From contig DMMY01000015.1 of the NCBI GenBank assembly GCA_003452935.1, forward strand, positions 103,464 through 167,463: 64,000 nucleotides of DNA, in the 5' to 3' direction. Of the stretch, positions 1-8,052 are shown piece after piece. The stretch's first letter is position 1, and every line of letters begins with the position of its first letter. Made by a program: the position numbers and the translations under genes. Origin of the DNA: Elusimicrobiota bacterium (lineage in GTDB: Bacteria; Elusimicrobiota; Elusimicrobia; UBA1565; UBA9628). The notes beneath the pieces are model-generated. The model was given only the letters and a program-made list of their open reading frames with translations. It was not told the origin of the DNA and did no database searches.

Positions 1-1024
1 TGAGTTCCAGCTCCGCCTTGCCGAACTGGCGCAGCCGGGATGAACCGACCATGCTGCGAAAGACCTGCATCAGGGCCGGCGCCTCGATGGGCAGTTCGGT
101 GGTGCGCATGAGGTATTCGAGGTTGCGAATGGCATAGGGGATGCTCTGGAGGAAGTGGCTTTTGCGTTCGTAAAATCCGCGCAAGCCGTAGGCGCCCATG
201 GCCTGCATGATGCGGATGTAGACGAAGCCGGGGTAGTGCCTGAGGAACTCCGTCTTGTCGATGGGGATGATCCGCGCGGCCGCGTCCAGGTAGAGTCCTA
301 GCAGCTCCTCGCGCAGCTCGAAAGGGATGTCGGCCTTGGCATCGAAAAGCAAGGACGCGATGTCGTATTGGAGGGCGCCCTTGCGGCCTCCCTGGTAATC
401 GATGAACCAGGGCGAGCCGTCGCGGACCATGACGTTGCGCGACTGAAAATCCCGATAGAGGAAGCAGTCGCGCTGCGCTTCGAGCAGGAAGTCCGTGAAG
501 CGGCGAAAATCGTCCTCCAAGTCCTGCTCGTGGAATGGAATCTGGGCCAGCTGCAGGAAGTAATATTTGAAGTGGTTGAGGTCCCACCGCATGGACTGCT
601 TGTCAAAGCTGGCGCGGGGGTAGCAATCCCCGTAGTCCAGGGTCCGGCCGGCCGTGATTTGGATTTGGGGCAGCAGCCGCACCACCTGCCGGTAGACATC
701 CACGACGCCGGGCGTAAATCCACGGCTGGCGCTGATGAGTTGGAACAGGTTCGTGTCGCCCAGGTCTTCCTCAAGATAAATGCCTTGGTCTCGATCCTCC
801 AGGTATATCTCGGGGACGGGGAGGCCGCAGCCGCGAAAGTGCCGGGAGAAGGCGATGAAAGCCCGGTTTTCGAGCCGGTCCGAATTGACCGCGCCGATGA
901 CGCTTCGGCCGGCGCTCGTGAGGCGATAGAGCTTGCGATGGGAGCCGTCGCCCTTCAAAGGCGCGATGGCCTCGGCCGGCTCGCCGAAGTTTTTGCGGTA
1001 AAGCTCCTTTAAGGCCTCGTTCAT
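1..1024 (-). CDS. AmgK-like sugar kinase of the aminoglycoside phosphotransferase fold (3' end cut by window edge)
   Basis: The start is the ATG at 1024. The frame stays open to the window edge, giving 341 visible residues. The kinase catalytic loop is YRDFQSRNVMV with Asp192, and the metal-binding segment is FIDYQGGRKGALQYDIASLL. Both closely resemble the HRDYHSRN and DFQDAxxGPxxYD motifs of the N-acetylmuramate/N-acetylglucosamine 1-kinase AmgK. Family knowledge: such kinases recycle cell-wall sugars in the cytoplasm, and in Bacteroidota and related phyla they are often fused to a C-terminal RapZ-like domain. Whether this one carries that domain lies outside the window. The fold is secure. 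The substrate is inferred. Confidence 0.8.
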   Translation of the reverse strand, partial: MNEALKELYRKNFGEPAEAIAPLKGDGSHRKLYRLTSAGRSVIGAVNSDRLENRAFIAFSRHFRGCGLPVPEIYLEDRDQGIYLEEDLGDTNLFQLISASRGFTPGVVDVYRQVVRLLPQIQITAGRTLDYGDCYPRASFDKQSMRWDLNHFKYYFLQLAQIPFHEQDLEDDFRRFTDFLLEAQRDCFLYRDFQSRNVMVRDGSPWFIDYQGGRKGALQYDIASLLFDAKADIPFELREELLGLYLDAAARIIPIDKTEFLRHYPGFVYIRIMQAMGAYGLRGFYERKSHFLQSIPYAIRNLEYLMRTTELPIEAPALMQVFRSMVGSSRLRQFGKAELEL

Positions 1025-1105
1025 GAACGTCCAGCCATTGTAGCATACGCATCGGCTGCTGAGGTTCGCTTATGGTACACTATCATTGAGCCCGGAAAAT
1101 TCGAG

Positions 1106-1480
1106 ATGGCCCAGAAACCAAGGGTCGTGATTTTGGACGACGACGACATATTCGCCGCTCTCTTGACCGCCTCCCTGGCGCCGGAATATGACGTGGCGGT
1201 CGGGCGCAGCGGCCGGGAAGGCTTGGAATTGCTGCGCGGCGGAGCCGACCTGCTGATCACGGACATCGGCATGGCGGATATCGACGGCATTGAGCTGCTG
1301 GGCTTGCTGGATAAGGACCCTCGGTTTGGCGCCATTCCCGTGATCATCGTCACGGCCACGCATTTCAACCAGCGCCCCGTCTCCGAGGTGAAACGTTTTC
1401 GCCAGGTGCGCGAGGTCATCTGCAAGCCTTGTCGGGTCGAACAGATACTCGTCTCCATGCGGAAGGTCTTGCAGCGCTAA
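1106..1480 (+). CDS. Stand-alone receiver-domain response regulator
   Basis: A 124-residue protein that is a single CheY-like receiver with no output domain. The acidic cluster is Asp10-Asp13, the predicted phosphoacceptor is Asp53 (LLITDIGM), the switch Thr is Thr83 (IIVTAT) and the conserved Lys is Lys107 (CKP). All canonical residues are present, so it should be phosphorylatable. It is divergent from the AmgK-like gene with about 80 nt between them. It lies 120 nt upstream of butyrate kinase with no obvious operon link. No partner kinase is adjacent, so the input and target are unknown. Confidence 0.85.
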   Translation: MAQKPRVVILDDDDIFAALLTASLAPEYDVAVGRSGREGLELLRGGADLLITDIGMADIDGIELLGLLDKDPRFGAIPVIIVTATHFNQRPVSEVKRFRQVREVICKPCRVEQILVSMRKVLQR

Positions 1481-1602
1481 GAGCCGCTGCCTGAACCAGC
1501 CCGCTTCATGGCGGCATGTCGGTTCATGTTCTTGCGCCAGGCTGCGTGTTTTCAACGGCCGGCAAGATTAGCTATGATGAGGCTCGATACAGGCGCCAGC
1601 TT

Positions 1603-2721
1603 ATGGCATACAATATCCTAGTCGTCAACCCCGGCTCGACTTCCGACGAGGTCGGTTTTTTTCGAGGCGAAGAGAAGGTCTACCATACCGTAGTGCGCTA
1701 TGCGCCGGGCGAACTCAAGGCCTTCGAGAAAAAGAAAGTCACGGCCCAGTTCCAAATCCGCAAGGATCTTGTGGTCAAAACCCTGACGGAGAATAGGGTT
1801 TCTCTTGCGGATATCAGCGCGGTCATCGGGAGGGGAGGGCTGGTTCGTCCCATCCCCAGCGGCACGTACCGCGTCAGTGAGAAAATGCTCAATGACCTGC
1901 GGCAAGGCGCCTTGGGCGACCACCCGTCCAACCTCGGGGGCTTGATAGCCTATGAGATAGCCCAGCCGTTGAACGTCCCGGCCTTCATCGCCGACCCGGT
2001 GGTAGTCGATGAAATGGAGCCTCTGGCGCGCTACTCCGGCATGCCGGAAAACCCCCGCATATCCATATTCCACGCTCTTAATCAAAAGCGGGTCGCTCGT
2101 CTGGCCGCAGCCAAGCTGGGCAAGAGCTACGAGGACTGTAATTTCATCGTCATGCACGGCGGAGGGGGGATATCCGTCGGGGCGCACCGCAAGGGCCGGG
2201 TTATCGATGTCAACAACGCTTTGGACGGCGAAGGGCCGTTTACCCCTCAGCGCAGCGGCGGCGTGCCCTCCGGGGCCTTGGCCCGGATGTGCTTTTCGGG
2301 CAGCTATAGTCTCGATGACATAAAACTCAAAATAAAAGGCCGGGGCGGCTTGGTCGCCTATACCGGGACCAGCGATGTCGTGGCCCTGAAGAAATACATC
2401 CAGGGCGAGGCCGTTGCGGAAAAGTCGGGTCTGGACAGCCGCAAAGTAAGTCCCGAGGCGGCTCGCGAGTGCCTCCTGGCCATGGCGTATCAGATCGCCA
2501 AGGAGATATGCGCATTGGCCGCGGTTCTGGAAGGCAAAGTGGACGCGATCGTGCTCACCGGCGGCATAGTCTACGACACGGAGATCCTCATGCCCGCCGT
2601 CGAACAACGTGTGGGATGGCTGGCCCCCGTTCTGTATTTCCCGGGGGGCGATGAGATGCGGGCTCTGCGCGACGCCGCCGTCAGCGCTCTGGCCGTCCCG
2701 GGATCCGTTAAGGAATACTAG
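1603..2721 (+). CDS. buk: Butyrate kinase
   Basis: A 372-residue acetokinase-family protein (ASKHA fold). It phosphorylates ADP from butyryl phosphate, the last, ATP-yielding step of butyrate fermentation. The N-terminus ILVVNPGSTS is the family signature, and later segments VMHGGGGISVGAH and VLTGGIVYD are the expected phosphate- and nucleotide-binding loops. An in-frame ATG at 1516 would add 29 unrelated residues, so the ATG just before AYNILVVNPGSTS is preferred, although its ribosome site is weak. The TAG stop overlaps the first base of a REP-type inverted repeat. ptb follows on the same strand. Related branched-chain or 2-methylpropanoate kinases cannot be excluded. Confidence 0.93.
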   Translation: MAYNILVVNPGSTSDEVGFFRGEEKVYHTVVRYAPGELKAFEKKKVTAQFQIRKDLVVKTLTENRVSLADISAVIGRGGLVRPIPSGTYRVSEKMLNDLRQGALGDHPSNLGGLIAYEIAQPLNVPAFIADPVVVDEMEPLARYSGMPENPRISIFHALNQKRVARLAAAKLGKSYEDCNFIVMHGGGGISVGAHRKGRVIDVNNALDGEGPFTPQRSGGVPSGALARMCFSGSYSLDDIKLKIKGRGGLVAYTGTSDVVALKKYIQGEAVAEKSGLDSRKVSPEAARECLLAMAYQIAKEICALAAVLEGKVDAIVLTGGIVYDTEILMPAVEQRVGWLAPVLYFPGGDEMRALRDAAVSALAVPGSVKEY

Positions 2722-2787
2722 GGTCAGGTCTTGATATTTGACATTTGACTTTCCGTGTAAATTTGTCAAATATCAAGACCTGACCCC
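2721..2787. repeat. REP-type inverted repeat (family A), hairpin between buk and ptb
   Basis: The left arm (2721-2743) begins GGGTCAGGTCTTGATATTTG and the right arm (2764-2787) is its exact reverse complement over 23 bp. A 20-nt loop separates them. A single arm of the same family lies at 20076-20099. It begins at the last base of the buk stop codon and ends 3 nt before the ptb ribosome-binding site. The unit is typical of repeats mobilised by REP-associated tyrosine transposases, and one such gene lies near 31 kb. The hairpin could attenuate or stabilise the buk-ptb transcript, which is inference. Confidence 0.8.
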
Positions 2788-2803
2788 ATAAAGGAGAATG
2801 TCT

Positions 2804-3733
2804 ATGAAATTCAAGAATTTCGATGAGCTCATGCGCATGGTGAAGGGAAAATCCAACCGCATCGTTTCGCCTGGGGCCAATAATCCGGAAGTCATTGAGG
2901 CTATTAAGATAGCCGACGATGCCGGGCTGGTTTCCGGCGGGGTCCTTGTCGGCGACTCGGCCGTGATCAAATCCCTGGCGAGCGCGGCCGGCCTGGATCT
3001 TAAAAAGTTCGAGTTGGTGGACTGCAAGGATACGGCGCAGATGTGCCGCTTGGCGGTCTCTTTCATCAAGCAGGGCAAGGGCGATTTTTTGGTCAAGGGT
3101 CTGGTGGATACGAGCTTGTATCTTAAGGCCATTCTGGACAAGGAGGCCCGCCTGGTCGAGCCAGGGTCCACGCTCTCGCATTTTGTGCTTTTTGAGACTT
3201 CCCATTATCACAAGCTCTTCGCGGTTACGGATGCGGCTATCCTGATATCCCCGGACTTGGAGCAGAAGCGCAAGATTATCCAGAATTCCGTCAACATCAT
3301 GCGCACCTTGGGCGTGGACAAGCCCAACGTTTCCGTGGTCTGCCCGGTCGAGAAGGTCAATCCCAAGGTTCCCAGCACAGTGGACGCGGCCGAGCTCTCC
3401 AAGATGAGCCAGGACGGGCGCATCCAGAATGCCGTTGTGGAGGGGCCCTACGACATTTATATCAGCGTGGATCGCAAGCTCGCCGATGAGAAAGGCGTGA
3501 AGGGCGGCCAGGTGCCGGGCCAAGTGGACATCATGGTATTCCCGGATCTTGACGCGGCTAATCCGGTCTACAAGAGCATCACCTACTTTGCCGAGGGCTT
3601 GAAATCCGCGACCTTGGTGGCCGGGGCCAGCGTGCCCGTGATTCTCCCGTCGCGCACGGATCCGCCCTTGACCAAGGCGCTTTCCATCGCCTTGGCGTCC
3701 TTCATCAAGGATCAAAAGAAGGTCGCGGCTTAG
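2804..3733 (+). CDS. ptb: Phosphate butyryltransferase
   Basis: A 309-residue member of the phosphate acetyl/butyryltransferase family. It interconverts butyryl-CoA plus phosphate with butyryl phosphate plus CoA, feeding butyrate kinase. The early segment RIVSPGANNPEVIEAIKIA and a middle segment LVKGLVDTSLYLKAIL are characteristic, and the length matches the usual ~300 residues. AAGGAG at 2791-2796 sits 7 nt before the ATG at 2804 but only 1 nt before the ATG at 2798, so 2804 is chosen. The gene order is buk then ptb, with a REP hairpin between them. A strong palindrome follows the stop. Confidence 0.92.
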   Translation: MKFKNFDELMRMVKGKSNRIVSPGANNPEVIEAIKIADDAGLVSGGVLVGDSAVIKSLASAAGLDLKKFELVDCKDTAQMCRLAVSFIKQGKGDFLVKGLVDTSLYLKAILDKEARLVEPGSTLSHFVLFETSHYHKLFAVTDAAILISPDLEQKRKIIQNSVNIMRTLGVDKPNVSVVCPVEKVNPKVPSTVDAAELSKMSQDGRIQNAVVEGPYDIYISVDRKLADEKGVKGGQVPGQVDIMVFPDLDAANPVYKSITYFAEGLKSATLVAGASVPVILPSRTDPPLTKALSIALASFIKDQKKVAA

Positions 3734-3752
3734 GCCGGCTGCTGTTCTTGAA

Positions 3753-3784
3753 AACGAGGCCGCCCCGCGCGGGGCGGCCTCGTT
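3753..3784. terminator. Perfect 32-nt palindrome between convergent genes, likely bidirectional terminator
   Basis: AACGAGGCCGCCCCGC is followed directly by its exact reverse complement, giving a 16-bp GC-rich stem with essentially no extra loop. It lies between the ptb stop and the nitroreductase stop, so it can terminate both strands. The plus-strand tail CGTTCGTTT is only moderately T-rich. Confidence 0.75.
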
Positions 3785-3787
3785 CGT

Positions 3788-4291
3788 TTAGAGCCAGGTC
3801 GTGATTTCCGAGAGGGGCTTGCGTTGAGGTGGGTTGCCGGGTTCGGCCGGGATGCCCAACGGGGTCATGGCCACGGGTTCCATGTCGTCAGGCAGGTTGA
3901 GGCAGCGGCGCACTTCGGCGGGCTTGAATGCGCCGATCCAGCAGGTTCCCAATCCCTCGGCATGCGCCGCCAGGGTGAGATGGTCGAAAGCGATGGCGAT
4001 ATCCACCCAGGCGTAGCTGACGTCATCGATCCGTTTCCAAGCCTGCTTGGGCTTGGCGCAAGCCACGATGATGGCCGGCGCGCGGCAGAACCAGTCCTGG
4101 TTATATGCCGCTTTGAGAGCGGCTCGTTCGGCAGGGTCGAGCACGACGAAAAAATGCCAAGGCTGTTTGTTGCAGGCGCTGGGTGCCAGACGGGCGGCCT
4201 CGAGCACGCGCGTGATCGTGTCTCGGGGCAAGGGGTCTGGTTTATAGGCGCGTATGCTGCGGCGGTTTCGTATGGCGTCCCAAAGGTCCAT
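3788..4291 (-). CDS. Nitroreductase-family FMN oxidoreductase
   Basis: A 167-residue protein with the family N-terminus (IRNRRSIRAYKPDPLPRD), the FMN-contact segment APSACNKQPWHFFVV and a C-terminal GLGTCWIGAF segment. Such enzymes use FMN and NAD(P)H to reduce nitro groups, quinones or flavins in the cytoplasm. The true substrate cannot be read from sequence. GGAGAAAG upstream of the ATG is a plausible ribosome site. It lies inside the 3' end of aroQ, with which the gene overlaps by 50 nt. It is the last gene of the shikimate block and may be co-transcribed without a pathway role. Confidence 0.85.
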   Translation of the reverse strand: MDLWDAIRNRRSIRAYKPDPLPRDTITRVLEAARLAPSACNKQPWHFFVVLDPAERAALKAAYNQDWFCRAPAIIVACAKPKQAWKRIDDVSYAWVDIAIAFDHLTLAAHAEGLGTCWIGAFKPAEVRRCLNLPDDMEPVAMTPLGIPAEPGNPPQRKPLSEITTWL

Positions 4292-4748
4292 GTCTTTCTC
4301 CGGCGCTAATTTTTTCGGTCAGCAAATCAATGGCTTTTAAATAGGAGTCCACGCCGTTGGCGCAGAGCATTTTCCCGCAGACCGGAGCGATGACCGAACG
4401 GCGGCGGAAAGGCTCACGGTTGCGGATGTCGGAGAGATGCACCTCTATCGCGGGGATGTTGACGGCGGCTATGGCGTCGCGCAGGGCGTAGGAATAGTGG
4501 GCATAAGCTCCGGGATTGATGACCAGGCCCTGGGCCCAGCGGCGTTGTTGGTGGATGAGGTCAATGAGGCCGCCTTCATGGTTATCCTGATGAATCCGCA
4601 GCTCAACGTCGCGCGCTCGGGCATGGCTGCGCAGCCGGGCGTTGAGCCGGGCCAGGGTCGCGGTTCCATAGATTTCAGGCTCGCGTTCGCCCAGAAGATT
4701 GAGATTCGGCCCGTGCAATACCAGGATATGGATTTTGGATGGCTTCAT
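4242..4748 (-). CDS. aroQ: 3-dehydroquinate dehydratase, type II
   Basis: A 168-residue type II dehydroquinase, third step of the shikimate pathway (3-dehydroquinate to 3-dehydroshikimate). Signature residues are visible: Asn15 and Arg22 in GPNLNLLGEREPEIYG, catalytic Tyr27, the NHEG loop at 56-59, INPGAYAHYS around 77-86, and catalytic His104 followed by SDIRNREPFRRRS. The frame continues open upstream through aroB, but homology starts at this ATG, which overlaps the aroB stop by 4 nt (ATGA). The last ~20 residues extend past the usual family end and overlap the nitroreductase start. Confidence 0.95.
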   Translation of the reverse strand: MKPSKIHILVLHGPNLNLLGEREPEIYGTATLARLNARLRSHARARDVELRIHQDNHEGGLIDLIHQQRRWAQGLVINPGAYAHYSYALRDAIAAVNIPAIEVHLSDIRNREPFRRRSVIAPVCGKMLCANGVDSYLKAIDLLTEKISAGERHGPLGRHTKPPQHTRL

Positions 4749-5815
4749 GCTCGCAACTCTTGAAGGCTGGATTGGATGGCTCGTCTCACGCTGCGTTGGG
4801 GCAAGCCGGACTTGATCACGGGCCGGCCTATGCTCCTGAGCAGCACGAATCGGCCGCGCCCCGCGCGCGTTTTTTTGTCGAGATTGAGGGCGGCCAGAAC
4901 CGAATTCGGCCGCGGCGCCAGCCTGGGAACAGGCAGAAGACGCAGAAAAGCGTCGATCTCGTCGCTGGCGCCGGCGGCAAGCCCGGCGTGAGCTTGGGAA
5001 AGGCGAAGGGCCGCGCGCATTCCGCAGACCACGGCCTCGCCATGGCGCAAAGGTCCCAGGCCCGCGGCCAGTTCCAGGGCGTGGCCGATGGTGTGGCCAA
5101 AATTCAAGAAATCCCTGAGCCCCTTGGTCTCTTGCGGGTCGCGCGTTGTCAGGCGCAGTTTCCCTGCCGCGGCCCGGCGGACCAATGTTTCTGTCGCCGC
5201 GGGCTGGGCGAGGAGCAGTTGCGTCCAATTTTTGCGGATGAAGGCCCAGAGTCCGGGGTCGCAGACCAAGGCGAATTTAACCGCTTCGGCCAGACCGCAG
5301 TTGAAGTCTCGCGGCGAGAGAGTTTCCAGCAGGGCCGTGTCGCAGGCCGTGATCAGGGGAGGGTGGAAGGCTCCGGCCAGGTTCTTGCCCTGGGCCAGAT
5401 CAATGCCGGTTTTTCCGCCTATGCCGGCGTCCACTTGTCCCAACAGGGTGGTGGGCAAGCTCACCCAATTGATGCCGCGCATGTAGATGGCCGCGGCGAA
5501 TCCGGCCGCGTCCGTGACCGAACCTCCGCCCAACGCGAGCACGGCGCCGTCCCGTCCCAAGCCTTGGCGCAGCATTCGGCTCATGAGCCGGGAAACCGCG
5601 CTCCAGGTCTTGGCCCGCTCTCCACGCGGCAGCAGATGCATGCCGCATTCAAGTCCGGCGCGGCGCAAGCCGGCCAGAACCCGGCTGCCGTGAAGTTTCC
5701 AAACCCGGGGCTCTGAAACGAGCATAAGGCGCGTTCTCGGGGCCCATAGCCGGGGCTTAAGGACCAGGCCCCGGTCCACGAGGAGCCGGGAGAGATAGGG
5801 CATATTCGACATCAT
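4745..5815 (-). CDS. aroB: 3-dehydroquinate synthase
   Basis: A 356-residue NAD- and metal-dependent sugar-phosphate cyclase that makes 3-dehydroquinate from DAHP. It contains ALGGGSVTDAAGFAAAIYMRG, LPTTLLGQVDAGIGGKTGI and the metal-binding segment LNFGHTIGHALE, which are diagnostic for AroB. The length is normal. The ATG overlaps the aroK stop by 4 nt and the stop overlaps the aroQ start by 4 nt, so the three genes are translationally coupled. Confidence 0.95.
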   Translation of the reverse strand: MMSNMPYLSRLLVDRGLVLKPRLWAPRTRLMLVSEPRVWKLHGSRVLAGLRRAGLECGMHLLPRGERAKTWSAVSRLMSRMLRQGLGRDGAVLALGGGSVTDAAGFAAAIYMRGINWVSLPTTLLGQVDAGIGGKTGIDLAQGKNLAGAFHPPLITACDTALLETLSPRDFNCGLAEAVKFALVCDPGLWAFIRKNWTQLLLAQPAATETLVRRAAAGKLRLTTRDPQETKGLRDFLNFGHTIGHALELAAGLGPLRHGEAVVCGMRAALRLSQAHAGLAAGASDEIDAFLRLLPVPRLAPRPNSVLAALNLDKKTRAGRGRFVLLRSIGRPVIKSGLPQRSVRRAIQSSLQELRA

Positions 5816-6327
5816 ACCAAACGCGGCTCAATCCGTCGCAGAAGCGCGGCGATGCGCATGGCCGCCTGATGCGGGGTGCGGCGCGTGGTCGAGACCAGGA
5901 TATCCGCGTCCAGATAGAGGCGACGCCGCTTTTTGAAAAGCAGGAGCCATCGGGTTTGAGGCCGCCGGGCCAGCAGGGGCCTTTTTCTGCAGCCGTGCTT
6001 CAGACGGCGCCAGAGTTCGGGCTGGGCGCAGGTGAGACTGACCAATATCCCTGAGGAGCGCGCCAAGCGCTTGTTTTGAGCGCTGAGCAAAGCTCCGCCT
6101 CCCAAGGCCACCACTTGGCCGTTCTGTCGGGCGGCTAGGCGCAAAGCCGCGGATTCGAGCCTGCGGAAGGATTTCTCTCCATCCTCGAAGAGTTTCGGGA
6201 TGCTGCGGCGGCCGCGGCGCTCGATCTGGGCGTCAAGGTCCACGAAACGACGGCCTAGTATTCTCGCGAGTTTGCGGCCGACCGTGGTCTTGCCCGCGGC
6301 CATGAATCCGGAGATGTAGATGTTCAT
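5812..6327 (-). CDS. aroK: Shikimate kinase
   Basis: A 171-residue P-loop kinase that phosphorylates shikimate at O3. The Walker A motif is GFMAAGKTT (residues 7-15), the shikimate-binding DLD is near residues 30-32, FRRLE is near 54-58 and GGG is at 76-78. Length and order match AroK/AroL. It starts 13 nt after the aroE stop and overlaps aroB by 4 nt. Confidence 0.94.
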   Translation of the reverse strand: MNIYISGFMAAGKTTVGRKLARILGRRFVDLDAQIERRGRRSIPKLFEDGEKSFRRLESAALRLAARQNGQVVALGGGALLSAQNKRLARSSGILVSLTCAQPELWRRLKHGCRKRPLLARRPQTRWLLLFKKRRRLYLDADILVSTTRRTPHQAAMRIAALLRRIEPRLV

Positions 6328-6340
6328 GGCCGCAAGGCTC

Positions 6341-7165
6341 TTATGAGAGCTCCTTCATGAGCGCGTTTTTCAACCTTTGCCGCTGGTCGTGTCCCAGCGG
6401 TCCAAACCAGAATTCCCAGGAACGCAGGGCTTGCCAGACGAGCATGCTGGTGCCGCCCATGGCGCGGGCGCCCAGACGCAGCGCATGGTTCTGGAAGGCG
6501 GTCCGGCGGCCGTAGACCAGGTCGCAGGCGACCGCGCAGCCGGACCAATCCGGCGGGGCCGGCGATCGGTCGGGAAATCCAGGCAGGCCCAGGGGCGTGG
6601 CATTGACAGCCACGTCCGCCTTGCGGGGAATTCCCGGGCGAAATGCCGTCTTGGCAAAGGCGTCGGAGAGGGTTCCAACCAGGGCGAGTTGCGCGCGACG
6701 ATTGCGCGCCGAGATATGGACGCGCCGGGCTCCCAGGCTGGCCAAGGCGCAGGCCGCGGCCCTGGCAGCCCCGCCGGCTCCGAAAATCACCGCATCCAGG
6801 CCGCGAACCGCGATGCCGGACTCTTCCAGAGCGTCGCGGAATCCGGGCCAGTCCGTATTGTGCCCATGAAGCCGGCCGCCCGAGCAACGCACCACATTGA
6901 CCGCGCCCGCGAGCCGGGCCTCGCGGGAGAGACTGGCGAGGTGCCCGATAATCGAGATTTTATGCGGGATCGTGACATTTGCCCCGCTAAAACCGGCGCA
7001 GCGCAGCAGTGCAACGGCACAAGCGAGTTCGTCAACCGGGACGTCGCAGGCCCGGTAGATGACCTTGCGGCTGGTGAGGCGGCCCAGGGCCGCCATGATG
7101 CGCGGCGATAGGGAATGCGATACTGGGTGGCCCAAAAGCGCGAGTTTGGCGGGCTTTAAGGACAT
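6341..7165 (-). CDS. aroE: Shikimate dehydrogenase (NADP+)
   Basis: A 274-residue protein that reduces 3-dehydroshikimate to shikimate. The substrate-binding N-terminus is LLGHPVSHSLSPRIM, the catalytic Lys lies in NVTIPHK, NTDWPGF follows, and the Rossmann loop is IFGAGGAARA. The ATG at 7165 places the homologous start correctly. An upstream GTG would overlap aroF and is unlikely. A GGAAAG stretch a few bases upstream is a weak ribosome site. Confidence 0.94.
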   Translation of the reverse strand: MSLKPAKLALLGHPVSHSLSPRIMAALGRLTSRKVIYRACDVPVDELACAVALLRCAGFSGANVTIPHKISIIGHLASLSREARLAGAVNVVRCSGGRLHGHNTDWPGFRDALEESGIAVRGLDAVIFGAGGAARAAACALASLGARRVHISARNRRAQLALVGTLSDAFAKTAFRPGIPRKADVAVNATPLGLPGFPDRSPAPPDWSGCAVACDLVYGRRTAFQNHALRLGARAMGGTSMLVWQALRSWEFWFGPLGHDQRQRLKNALMKELS

Positions 7166-7197
7166 GGGTGCTTTCCGGGTCTTGGAGCGTTCCTGAA

Positions 7198-8049
7198 TTA
7201 TGGAAAATCCGTGAAAGCCTGACACCCTGCCAGGCGCCGCCCCAGAGCCCTGGTCAGGGCCGAGAGCTCGGTCATCAGCGACTGGAAGTCCTCGATGGAG
7301 AGCGATTGGTCCGCGTCAGAGAGCGCTTTTTCAGGCTGCTCGTGGACTTCGATGAGCAGCCCGTGCGCCCCGGCCGCGGCCGCGGCCCGGGCCAAGGCGC
7401 CGACGCGGCGGCGCGCGCCCGCGGCGTGGCTGGGGTCGACGAAGACGGGCAGGCGGGAGAGCTCCCGGACCGTCGGGATCGCGCCGACGTCGAACCCGCA
7501 GCGGCCGGTCTCGCCCAGCAGGCGCTGGCCGCGTTCGCAAAGGATGACGGCCTCGTTGCCGCTGCTGAGGATATACTCCGCGGCCAGAAGCCATTCCTCC
7601 AGCGTGGCCGCCAGGCCCCGCTTGAGCAGGACCGGCCGACGCGCGCGGCCGAGTTCCTTTAGGAGCGGAAAGTTCTGCATGTTGCGGGCTCCAACCTGCA
7701 GGACGTCGGCTACGGCGGCCACTTCCTCCACGTCGCGGGGGTCGAGTATCTCGGTCACCACGGGCAAGCCGGTTTGGCGTTTGGCCAAAGCCAGGATGCG
7801 CAGTCCTTCCTTGCCCAGACCTTGGAAGCTGTAGGGGGAGGTGCGCGGCTTGAAAGCGCCGCCGCGCAGCATGTGAGCGCCGGCGGTCCGGACCGCGGCC
7901 GCCACGCGCAGGAAGGACGCCTCGTCTTCCACGGAGCAAGGGCCGGCGATGACCACGAACGGGGACGCCCCCAGACTCAGGTCCGCGACCTGCACCACGG
8001 CGTCCTCGGGGTTTTGCTCCCGGCTGGCCAGAGGATAGGGCGAAGACAT
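7198..8049 (-). CDS. aroF: 3-deoxy-7-phosphoheptulonate (DAHP) synthase, type I-beta
   Basis: A 283-residue enzyme that condenses phosphoenolpyruvate with erythrose 4-phosphate, the first step of aromatic amino acid synthesis. The motifs are IAGPCSVE, LRGGAFKPRTSPYSFQGLG, QVGARNMQNFPLL, LLKRG, DPSHAAG and the IEVHEQPEKALSD tail. It resembles AroG/KDO8P synthases of the I-beta class and carries no ACT or chorismate mutase regulatory domain. The final residues CQAFTDFP and the TAA stop are encoded by a REP-type half-site, so the original C-terminus was probably different. The start lies 3 nt after the asparaginase-like gene. Confidence 0.94.
   Translation of the reverse strand: MSSPYPLASREQNPEDAVVQVADLSLGASPFVVIAGPCSVEDEASFLRVAAAVRTAGAHMLRGGAFKPRTSPYSFQGLGKEGLRILALAKRQTGLPVVTEILDPRDVEEVAAVADVLQVGARNMQNFPLLKELGRARRPVLLKRGLAATLEEWLLAAEYILSSGNEAVILCERGQRLLGETGRCGFDVGAIPTVRELSRLPVFVDPSHAAGARRRVGALARAAAAAGAHGLLIEVHEQPEKALSDADQSLSIEDFQSLMTELSALTRALGRRLAGCQAFTDFP
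7210..7226 (-). repeat. REP family B half-site inside the 3' end of aroF
   Basis: On the minus strand this reads GGTGTCAGGCTTTCACG, differing at one base from the site left of the transposase (30971-30987) and at two from the right site (31917-31933). It encodes the last residues of AroF and leads into its TAA stop. Confidence 0.7.
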
Positions 8050-8052
8050 GTT

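Noticed and set aside
1516..1602. Upstream ATG extension of butyrate kinase
   Set aside because: It adds 29 residues of unrelated sequence before the conserved ILVVNPGSTS start.
2708..3715. 335-residue minus-strand frame opposite ptb, and a similar 383-residue frame opposite buk
   Set aside because: Sense frames are confidently butyrate kinase and phosphate butyryltransferase.
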